In this document: positions 24,163-36,100 of the stretch, piece after piece
How the letters are laid out: the number at the start of each line of letters is the position of its first letter
Numbering within the stretch: the stretch's first letter is position 1
Source of the DNA: Apoderus coryli
Lineage: Eukaryota > Arthropoda > Insecta > Coleoptera > Attelabidae
Direction: 5' to 3'
DNA length: 64,000 bases
Assembly (NCBI GenBank): GCA_911728435.2
Contig: OU452201.1
Coordinates: forward strand, 7,130,001-7,194,000
Translations under genes and position numbers: made by a program
Notes under the pieces: generated by a model
Told to the model about the DNA's origin: nothing
Databases searched by the model: none
The model's input: the letters and a program-made list of their open reading frames with translations, nothing else

Positions 24163-27100
24163 ATGGTGGACGAAGAAGTGGCATTTAACGACTGGCCGGG
24201 ACAGCCAGTGGATTTAAATGCGGGAAACAATCCATGGTTGCCAGCTTACGGTTTACAAACACCTTCTTCGATGTTGGAGAAAGACGACTTCCTGGGGAAT
24301 CCCGGTAAGTTTATATTTATGAAAGTACCAACCTACTTTTCGTTTTCCTGTATTTAAATTTGAGTCTAAACGCTCGCTGATCAAAACTTATTATAGGTAT
24401 TATAGAGATGAGAGGTTAGGTTTACAAGTCGATATTTCGCTTTTCATATATTTTATTTTGTTGACAACAAAAGACGTAAATCGGACGCAGTTAATACATT
24501 CATTAAAAATAAATAATCCGTATAGGCAACAGTCGTTTAGTTGTTTTTAATTCTTACAAATAGATTGATGCACAAGACATATGCATCACATCCATAAATT
24601 CTCTATTACTACCATCGTTCGTCATCGCTACAGTTGGATGCATTCATTGATGATTGTTTCCGGACAAAAATTGATCCAACTTAATGCGGGTGTTCTACTA
24701 AACAAACAGAACAAAAACATCTGTTGAAAAAAAAAACCAAATCGGCAAGTTTTCACATTTTGGGGACTTTCGGCTGTGTGTCTTAGCAAAAACGCAAACC
24801 ATAGCTCTCCTCACACTATTAGAAAAGTCATTATGGCACGATATTTTATTATTATTCCAGAATAAATCTTAGTTAAATACTTTAAGTTACAAGAAAAAAA
24901 AACACACAAGTAGGCTTTTAATGACATATTAAATTTAAATCTAACGTCAGTATGACAGTTATGACATAATTTATCATAGCAATAGGTTGCAAGTAGCGCC
25001 CCCTATGAGCAACCTACACAAAAATTAGCACACTGATTTTTCTCATATCAAAAAACATGAAGCTGCCAATTTTGAAGTCGATAGTCCAAGAAGCATGAGA
25101 ATACAGGTAGAAAACCACATATAAAATAATAACTGATCACCCTGTACTTCCTAAACCATCAACATTTGGGTCAATCATCATTATTTAAAGGTTCTCCCAT
25201 TGTGTAGTCATCGATGGAACTAAATCAAACAGGTTAAGGTCTGAGATGTTTGATAGTCTAACTGTTGGTATCTTTCTTTTGTGATACCTAGTTGTGGGTC
25301 TGAACAAACCCACCACTGCAACACGTGGAATACGGACTTCTAGGTGGGGCGGCTTATGTAAATTGTTATTGTACCTAAAGGCTTTTATTCATCACGATAA
25401 ATCATTTTCAAGATCTCTACGATATTGGTTATCAATTTTGCAAAAGGGAATCGTATTAAGGAGGATAACAATTTTCGTCATCAATCAAGATAAGTTTTTT
25501 ACTTACTTGGATTTTGCCATCCTCTATTCTGCGATTATAGCAGGGTTGCCAGATGGCTATTTCGAAATTTTACATTGTATTTTACACTATTTTTTTAAAC
25601 TTTTCCCCAAAATAAAATTTCTAGTTAAGTTAATTAATAAAGTCTCAATTTTCTGTTTTTTACTTTATTTATTGAACATTTCAATTCAATACTTTACTTC
25701 AATGTAAATATTGGGTCTGCCAGATAACTTTTTTTTTTTGAAAATGCTATAAAAGAAAAACTGCTGAATATTTTCTCAAATTTCTTTTTTTATTTGAAAG
25801 TACAATCCTTCCGGTTAATAATGACAAATAATTTCATTCAAATGGCTGCCTCGGCTGGCCATGCAGTAGCCTACACGATCGGTCCAATTTTTAAGCACAT
25901 TATCGATTGTGTGCAGCTGTATTTCACTAATGGCTTCACGAATATTGTCCTTTAAAGCGTCAATTGTCTCTGGCTTGTCGGCGTAACACTTATCTTTGAC
26001 GGCACCCCACAAATAATAGTCCAACGGTGTCAAATCGCAGCTCCGAGGTGGCCAAACGACATCAGCTCTGCGGCTGATAATGCGATCTTCAAAAACAGGG
26101 CGCAAAACATCGAGTGTAGCTTCGGCTGTGTGGCACGTAGCGCCGTCCTGTTGAAACCAAATGTTGCCAATATCCTCCTCTTCAATTTTTGTGAACAAAA
26201 ATTCGTTCAACATGGCCCGATAACGATCGCCATTGACTGTAACGGCCACTCCTTGCTCATTTTCGAAGAAAAATGGCCCAATTATGCCTCCGGACCAAAA
26301 TCCGCACCAAACAGTGACTCGTTTTGGGTGCATCGGCTTTTCAATGTATGCGTGCGGGTTTTCTGTGGCCCCAAGTGCGATAATTTTGCTTGTTTACATA
26401 CCCGCCAAGATCAAAATGAGCTTCATCTGAAAAGATGATTTTTTTGGCAAAATCGGCATCTTCTGTAAGTCAATCGCAGGCCCACTGAGCGAAGCGAAAA
26501 CGCATTGGATGGTCAGTTGGCTTCAACTCCTGAACCAATTGGACTTTGTATGGTGTCATACCAAGGTCTTTATGCAAAATTCGTCTCAATGATGTCTCCG
26601 AAATGTTCAATTGTTGAGACGGACGGTGAATTGATGTTGATGGCGCTTCACGCACACTTTCTGCCACAGCAGCAATATTCTCGGGTGTACGCACTGTTTT
26701 TGGCTTTTCACGCTTTGGTTTATCGATGAGGTTGCCAGTTTCTTTCACTTTTTTCACGAGATAACGAACATACGGAGCTGACGGTGCTTCTCTTCTTCCA
26801 AAATCCGTACGCAATTTTCGCACACATTCTGCAACATTACCATGATTTTCAAAGTAATGTCGCAATATTTCCCAGCGTTGTTCAAGTGTATACACAACCA
26901 TATTCGTTCAGCGGAAGGATAAAACTAATTATCTGTCAAATCAGACATGAGCTAAGTGTTACCCTTCACGAAATAAGCACTAGTTGAAAAAAAAACGTTA
27001 GATGGCGGACCCGATACTTACTAAATGTTAAGTATCTTGGTACTTACACAAACTGAATACAAAATTACAAAACAGAAAAGAAGACATTTCATTATCTAGG

Positions 27101-30100
27101 TTACTAACCTAATAAAAAAACACCAGAAACGTCCCCGAAAATTTTTAAATTAAATTAAGTAAGTCATTCTTATACAGAAAAATACTTGTTATTTTACCTT
27201 TGATAACATTGTTCTTGAAGTGAATCTTCGTTTTCAAGAAACGAATAATAACTCCAAAGTTTCCCCTTACAATTGCTTTCTGCAAAATTTCCTCACAATT
27301 TTATTTTCCCCCAAAATTGCGAAAAAAAACTCAATCTGGCAACACTCGCGATTAAGTATTATGAATTGTATTTTGTACTTTTTTTATTTAATATGATGGG
27401 ATTTGGTACGACATCTTTATTAGATGTAAAAACCTTATAAATTTTAATGAAATTGCTGATATGGTTTATTTTTTTATTAAAAAATATTTATGACATTTAT
27501 TTGTTTTGGAAAAACAACGTAGGTAGGTATGTTATACAGTGTGTCCACGGATAGAGTTTGGAAGAGGAAAAACTTTTTTATTTGTAGATTTAGAAGAAAA
27601 AGTCATTCTTTATAAAAACGTCTGCTTGTGTCGAAACCACAATTTCAAATACCAAATTTACGATTACTATACAGGGTATATCAAAAATAACATTTTTAAT
27701 GATTTTGATTTTTTTGTTTTTTTTTAATTTTATGAAAATATTTTCAAAATCGTGATTTATTACACCAATTGTGCAAAAAACACTAATAAACTTTTTTCTC
27801 AAAGTGGTTAATTTCATAGCTACTATTAAAATAATAAAATTAAAAAAAAAAAAACAAGGAAATCAAAATCATTAAAAATGTATGTATATAATTGATATAC
27901 CCTGTATAGTAATCGTCAATTTCGTACTCGAAATTGTAGTTTTGACACAAGGAGACGTTTTTATAAAGAATGACTTTTTCTTCTAAATCTACAAATAAAA
28001 AAGTTTTTGCTCTTCCAAACTCTACCGTGGACACATTGTATATACGAAATTATCTATACAGGGTTAGAGAAAATTATAGAATAAAATAGTTTATCTTATA
28101 CCTGCAAATTCACTAAAAAGTTTGGGACACCTAAAACCGTTAAAAAAGTTGCAAAACTGTTGCAATTCTCAATTCTCAAAACAATTTTTCTACTTTGCAT
28201 TGGCAATTTTGGGGATTAAGTACCTACCTGTCAATTAAATTTGTAAAAGGAACGGTGGTGAGTGAAAATTGTTTATATTTTGCGGAGTAGGATCACGGCT
28301 AGTGATGACACATTGCAAAAGCACCATCTAGGGTTCGTTTGTAAAAAAATATATAAGGTATCTTCTATTAATTATTTCGTACAGAATTCATGTGAACGAC
28401 CTCCAAAGCACATATTTCTTTCATTCTTTAGGTGAGAATTTAAAAGTAAATGAAACGAAGTAAATGGAATTGCAAAAATAAGGTTTCGTAAATGTAGTAG
28501 GTATTCATTCTAAGAAAAAAAAAGTATGACGTTAAAGTATGCTGTATTTAAAATAGCAAGTAGGTATAAACAGCAATTGCAGAAAAAACAGCTTATATCT
28601 ATCTAGAAAATCACCTTTTGTTCTAAATAGATTGGTCGAGGCTAAATGAATTATATAAATAAAAATAATGCTAATGTAACATAAATAGTTAAGTAATTTT
28701 AATTTCTGTGTAATTAGTTTAATAGAAAAAGCTGTCTAATTTACAGGGTCTTGTCAAAATCATTCAAATATACCTACCTACCATATTATGTAGTTAAAGT
28801 TAAAATAATTTGTTTTTTTTTTTTTAAGACAAAAAACAGAAACCAAAATTCTAACCCACCAAGAAGATAGAATATTTTTGAAGTTGTTTTCATTGCGTTT
28901 CAATTCTTTAGCAGTTTGGGAACCAAGATTCAACGGCGTATCTACTAGAAAAAAATCATTGCAATATTTTATCAAGCTATTTAGATAGATAGATAGAGAT
29001 AGATATATTTATTCACCATCTTATGTTACATAACATGTATAGTACGTCAAAAAAGAACAAAAATTAATCAATCAAAGTTACAGCAACAAAGAAAGGCTTA
29101 CAAACGAATTAAAATAGCAACAACATAAAACAAACTAAAATCTAGAAAAATCTTACAATATCGCTTCTGAAATAGTCCTCAAAGGTATAAAAAGCTTGAG
29201 ATATCAAAAATGATTTAATACTTTTGTTAAACTGGACTTCACCAAGGTCCTTTATGTGAGACGGCAGCTTATTATAAAATTTAACACAATAATAGTCAGA
29301 ACCTTTCCTAGTCCTCAATAGGCGGTGAAATTCAGGCAATATGTCATTGCGATTTCGCGTACCATAATTATGCATATCAGAGTGAAGAGTGAAATGCGAG
29401 GCATAGGTTCGAATGTAGCCAAGACAGTTTAAGATATACAAGGAAGGCAAAGTAAGTAGTCCGTGTTCAACAAAATACTTTTTACAGCAGTCACGCCAAC
29501 CGAGCCCCAACATTGTACGTAAACATCTCCTCTGTAGGTTGAAGATTTTCATTGCATGGGAACTATGTCCCCAGTTCAAAATACCATACGACATACGGGA
29601 AACAAAATAACCATGATATACCGTCAATAGACTGGCGATTGAAACACTCTGCGCAAGCCTTCTGATGAGATATATGACCCTGGACAGCGAGCACCCAAGT
29701 TCTCGAACATGACTCTCCCAGGTTAATTTAGGATCACGATGAACCCAATGAACTTCACGCGAACATCGCTCTGAAGATCGATAGGCGCAGAACGCAATGT
29801 AAAGTTCATGCTCTGAGTTTTAGCCTGATTCAAGCTCAGTTCATTTACCAGAAACCAATTGCCTATGTCAGTCTCAACAGCATTAACCAACTCCCCTAAA
29901 GGGTCGTTTGGTCGATATCTAATCAGACTAGTTGTGTCGTCAGCAAAGAGGATTATATTTGACTCTTCTTGAAATTTGTATAAATCATTTACGTATATTA
30001 AAAACAATAAAGGTCCCAAAACCGACCCCTGGGGCACACCCCGTCCAACCCTTCGTCTCTCCGAGTATGGTCCCCCATACAAAACGTGCTGAAAACGATC

Positions 30101-33100
30101 GCTGAGATAAGAGCCAACCAAGGCAACACTGTCAACATCAAAGTTATAGTAAGAGAGTTTCTGAAGAAGTATCTCGTGTGAGACACAGTCAAAAGCCTTA
30201 GTGAGGTCATAAAAGGAAGCAAAGGTGTCACAGCCCCGCTCCATGCCATCCGAAACATATTCCAAAAGGGTATTAATCGCAAGAGTAGTAGATCTCTTAT
30301 TACGAAAGCCATATTGACCTTGCATAAAGAGATTATTTGCTTCAAAATATTCAGTTATTTGATTTTTAATAATAGACTTAAAGATTTTCGAAAAAATTGG
30401 CAAGATCGATATTGGTCGATAGTTACTGGGATCATCAACCGATCCTTTATTTTTGTAGATTGGAATAACCCTTGCCTCCTTCAAGACCGCCGGAAATACA
30501 GCGTCACCAATGCAATGGTTTATCAACTTAGTAAGCGGCACCACTAGCAGATTCTTTAAAGTCCCAATAATCCTAACATTAAGCTCATAACAAAATCGGC
30601 TGCCAAAAATAATATGTTTGAATAGACAAATAGTTCATCTACCTACTTCTGAAAAACACAATTGTTCTACAAAAGTCGTAGTTCAACAAGATTAATTGCC
30701 CTGAAGTTTGGTTTGGTTCTTGCTACTACCCTGGAGGGACGATTAACTTTAAAAGCAAATTATATAACCTAATGTTGACACACAATGGTGAAACTTAAAG
30801 AAAAAAAAGAAAAAAAACACTGTCCGAATTAAAAAAAACAAAGAAATATCTACACGAAAAAAAAATTGCAAGAAATTTTCTTAAAGAAAAATACGTCTTA
30901 CTTAGGTAATTAACGTACTTATAGCTTTTTTTTTTAAAAATATGAATTATTTTTTACATTTTAAAAATCATGCAATTGCAATTAGGTCAAGAATTGTGGC
31001 TATCAAACACCCAAAATACTTTTGGTGTTGAAAATAAAATTTTGCAAAACCATTGATTTTATTTTTGATAAAAATTATTTTTTAAAGCTTAAACTAGATG
31101 CAGGAGGGTCGTGTGATTATGTAATTTCGACGAAATCCAAAATTTTAAAGATTATAACATCTTTGTATTCTGTTTTTGATTCCCGGTAATGAGATTTTAG
31201 TTATGTACTGACAGGTTTGTAAAAATTAATAAAAAAATACACGAAAAAAAAAGTTAGTTTAAACCTATAACTCGAATATAATAAAACTTGGTAAAGGGTT
31301 TTTGGCGTCATTGATTGAATCCCAGCTCTGGCAATTTTTGAATAAAGTAATTCCCGAATTGGCTCAATAATATCAGAGACGAGCTTTTTGGCATAATTAA
31401 AAATTTTATTGCATCTTTTATTTACAAAAGAAATAAGGTCAAATTGGATAATGTTGTTCTGAATGAGATTTAATTAAAGTAAAATTAAGAACATAAACTC
31501 TCAACTCATATTATATTATAGATAACGGAATATTTTTATGCATGAATATACCCTTGATTATAATTTTCTTCTTCTAAGCCCCCTAATACGGAAGTTCACC
31601 TGTAACTAGAAGCATATTTAGCCAAGCGTAGTGCCTTTTTACTGTAGCTATAGTTTGTGTTTTGTTCCCTTATTTTAAAATACATTTTGTACCGGAAATA
31701 AGTGACACGGATAGTTTTATATATTATATACGTATCCCAAATGTTAACGCATATTTTCATATATCGAACTATACAGAGGCGCCAATTATATTTAGGGTTT
31801 ATTCATTTTTATAGGTAGACGCCGGCCAAATGACTTCTGTGAATTTCTTTATGTCAGATTTATTTTCTTCAACAAGATGTAGCCACTTGCCACACCCCCA
31901 ACCACTCGCTTGCGGTTGTCAATCAACTTTTCCCAGAAAAAGTGATCTCTCGTCGAGCCCCGATCTTACACCCCTTGATTATTTCTTATGGGGATGCCTT
32001 GAATAGAAAGTGTATACAAACCACGAACTCTACTGCAATGGCCGCCATTTCAAGAGAGACGCGTGGCGATTTGGCAACCCTGGTGTTGCAATCTGGCAAC
32101 TGACAGCTCTATCGTAAAGTTGGACATTTTTGAGGTTATACGTACGCTATTTGTGTTGTTTACAGTAACTTCAAAGATTCATCTCGGCCCAAAAATGGAA
32201 TTAAATCGTAAACATTTTCGTGCGATTATTATTCACAACTTTCGACTTGGATTAACTCAGCAACAGTGCATGGATGAACTTAATTCAATTTTTGGCGATG
32301 AAGCTCCATCAAAAACCAGTGTTTATCGATGGTATGGTGAATTCAACTGTGGTCGTAGTTCACTCCAAGACGAATTTCGTGAAGGTCGTCAAAAATCAGT
32401 CGTTGTTCCTGATATTGCAAGATCGTCATGTGACCTATCAAGAGATTGAGACAACCTTAGGCATTAGTGGGACCAGCATACACTCAATATTGCATAACCA
32501 TTTGACTGTCAAAAAACTTTGTTTACGTTGGATCCTACACAATTTGTCAATCGCTCAAAAAAAGGCTCGGGTCGATTTGTCGAAAAAAATGCTCAAAAAA
32601 TACGATCGTGGTGCCTCGAAACACGTCTATGACATCGTGACAGGTGATGAATCGTGGATTTACGCGTATGAGCCCGAAAATAAACAGCAGTCGACTGTAT
32701 GGGTGTTTCAAGATGAGCCAAATCCAACAAAAGTAGTTCGCGCACAAAGCACTTCCAAGCAAATGGTCGCCTGTTTTTTCGGAAAAATTGGACATGTCGC
32801 AACCGTACCACTAGAACAACGCAGGACAGTCAATTCTGAGTGGTACACCACCATTTGTTTGCCAGTTGTCTTCCAAGAAATCAAGAAAACCAACCGCTGA
32901 AGACGGATCACTCTTCACGACGACAATGCGAGCTCTCACACATCGGCTCAAACAACTGCATTTTTGAGCACCCAAAACATCGATTTGATGAGTCATCCGC
33001 CGTATAGTCTTGACTTGGCACCGAATGACTTCTTTTTCTTCTCGTACGTAAAAAACAAACAGGGAGGTCAACGTTTTTCGCCACCTGAAGAAGCGGTTGC

Positions 33101-36100
33101 AAAAGTGCTTCGACAATTGGTTCAAACGCATGTAAAAGTGTATAGATCTTCATGGGGAATATTTTGAAAATCACTTTATTGTGATTTTCGATGATTAATA
33201 TTTGTTTTTGTTCTCTAATCCCGAAATATAAAACGCAACCCTCGTAGTATATAATATGATGTACCTAGTCGCCAAGCTCTTGGCCTATACCCAGCCCAAT
33301 GTTCTACTCAAACATTTCATGTTATTGTTAAAATTAGAATAAAAGTGAAAGTAATTTGCTTACTCTTGTTTTAGATACCATTTTTTTGTTTCATAAATAA
33401 CAATAGAAATTTCTGATAATCAACAGAGTACAATCATGAAATATGCAGACTAGTTGTTTTTCTTTCAACTATTTTGTTTTCGCTTTTTGATTCAAATGAA
33501 TGACTCGATTTCAATTTTATGTTACATGACGCGTTGTAAATATACACAACTTGTTCAACGCGGAAACTGCTTTTCCTATTATTAAAGCATTCTAATAAGT
33601 GCTATGATAATTCCTTTGGTGGTGCAAATACAAGGTCTGAGCAAATATCTTTGAAAAAAATATATTACTTACACATACACATACTAGAAATATTAGCTAA
33701 TATAATATAGTTTTGATATAAAATAACCTACAAAATGCAGAATAAAAAACTTGTATACATAGGCGTTCATAAATAGTAGAAAATGGGTCAAAAAAATTAG
33801 TAAAAATTATATATTTAGCATTTTAAGTAGTTGAATTGGCGTTAAAAACACACGACAAAACATTTATGTATCATAGGCGTCCGTGAAAAGTCTAAAAAAG
33901 GGTCAGAAATATCTGTATCCACGATAACTCAAAACTCACTTAACAGATTTTGAACAAATTTGGTACAAAAATACTTCAGAATGTTTCTAGGTGCCGCTTA
34001 ACTTTTGGAGCGTAGGCAAGAGGTTTAACAAAGGGTTCACACATTTATAGTTGTTAAACATATCCGAAATATTGAATAATTTCTCATTGATTTAATAGAT
34101 TATAACCTTAAACATTTAAAATAAAAAATACTCGTAGTATAATCACAGCATTAATAAGTACAGCATTCCGACTCCACGTTGGCACTTTGAAATAAACTGT
34201 GACGTATGACGCCGCCATTTTGGGTTACAAGTCAGGTCCTGCCTAACAATAACTATAGTTTTCGGTTTCTAACCACAGTACTGTATTTTCATTTTTGCAA
34301 AAATATTTAAGTACATAATAATATCGTTGTCAATTTCAGAAATATCTGTGGTGTGTCATAGTGATTGGAAACAGTCTTGAGGTGTGGTATCAGTTAAATG
34401 TTGACATGATTGGGTGATTTTTAATAATAATAATAATAAACACAACAATAATAAAAACTTTATTAGTAAAAAAGACATTTTTATAAGATTTTTTTTTTTA
34501 TGAAATAATCCATTCAAAGAAGAGCGATGATTAATGTATAAATCAAACGGTGTCTGCTCCACAAAATAAATATATTTATATTTTTATAAGTCAAGGCACA
34601 TTGCCTATGTCAGTCAGACATGTTTCGAGAAATCAAATATTCTCATCATCAGTGACTTTCAGTACAAGATTAACAAATATTAGTGTTATCAATATAACAT
34701 ATTCATTTTGTGAAAAAAATTTTTGTGAATATTTCATGTAAATCAAAACATTGTTTTATATAAAAATTTTTAAAATGAAATTAAAATATATCCAAATTCA
34801 AAATTATTTTATGGCATTATGCCTATTTTTATGTTTTCTTTTTATTTATCATCACAGATGTTTTAAATATTCAAGAAAATTTTTTTTTGGACAGTATATA
34901 ATAATAATTTATTATTATTATTATTTATTATTATTTATTAATTATTATTATATACTGTCCATGTTACAACGTAAAAGCTTTTAAAAAAAAAAAAAAAATT
35001 CTTGAATATTTAAAACATCTGTGATGATAAATAAAAAGAAAACATAAAAATAGGCATAATGCCATAAAATAATTTTGAATTTGGATATATTTTTAATTTC
35101 ATTTTAAAAATTTTTATATAAAACAATGTTTTGATTTACATGAAATATTCACAAAAAATTTTTTCACAAAATGAATATGTTATATTGATAACACTAATAT
35201 TTGTTAATCTTGTACTGAAAGTCACTGATGATGAGAATATTTGATTTCTCGAAACATGTCTGACTGACATAGGCAATGTGCCTTGACTTATAAAAATATA
35301 AATATATTTATTTTGTGGAGCAGACGCCGTTTGATTTATACATTTTTATAAGAGTTGAAGCAGTGCTTCCTAACTTAATCTAAACGTAACTTATATTTTA
35401 GCTTAAACCTATCTGAAAATAGTTTTACATCGCTGGCCAAATTAAGTAGGTAGCTTATGTTTACAAATTAATTTGTTCTATTACGTGTCAGACAGTGCTC
35501 TTAAACGAAAACCCCTGTAAACTTTTTATATTCTCTGGTAGAGCGTTGTAATATTTTGAAACCGTATACGAAAATGACCGCGCAAAGATTGATGTTGATT
35601 CTAGCGGTGGCGTAATGACAGTTTTATGAGGAATATTCACATCATACACCGATCCCCGGAACTTCAATCTTTCATATAAGTATTCCGTCTATTTCCATCT
35701 GATGATTTTTATTAATCAAAATTAGTGAATGAAAATCCGACGTTTCATTCTTAACCAGCCGATTTCCTTAATCTTATTGCTAGCCTCTTTCACCCCTACG
35801 AATTCCCCATACAAGCCGTGTGCCTGAATTCTGCATCAACTGAATCCTGTTCTCAGCAATTTTAGTCAAACAAGGGCCATATATATATTGTCAATAATAT
35901 AACCCCTAGCTGATTGCGTTATCATGCTATCTCGCCACGAGACAACTTGTGTTTATGTTTTACTTTCATTTAGTTTAAAAACATATTAGATACTGCCATT
36001 TCGTAATATAAATTTTACGGTTATACAAATAGTTGTTACAAACGTAAAATTATCTAGTTTTCATCTTTATTTCTACTTATTACTCGCCTAACAGGATCTG

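Larger units (their letters stand above)
34489..35339 (-). mobile_element. Hairpin retroposon with a hammerhead-like motif in each arm
   Basis: This 851-bp element is almost wholly self-complementary. The arms run from about 34534 to 34880 and from about 34995 to 35339, and differ at very few bases. The loop is itself a palindrome: GGACAGTATATAATAATAA and TTATTATTATATACTGTCC. It is flanked by perfect 14-bp direct repeats (34475-34488 and 35340-35353). On the minus strand it starts at 35339 and ends in ATGGATTATTTCAT followed by a poly(A)-like run at 34489, so it looks retroposed by target-primed reverse transcription. No protein is encoded. Each arm has a hammerhead-like core on opposite strands. 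Confidence 0.85.

Noticed and set aside
25294..25707. 137-aa plus-strand frame
   Set aside because: Hydrophobic and AT-driven; it runs up to the left end of the mariner element and has no family features.
34751..34984. 77-aa plus-strand frame across the hairpin
   Set aside because: It runs through an AT-rich arm and the loop palindrome, and the peptide is Tyr/Leu/Ile low complexity.
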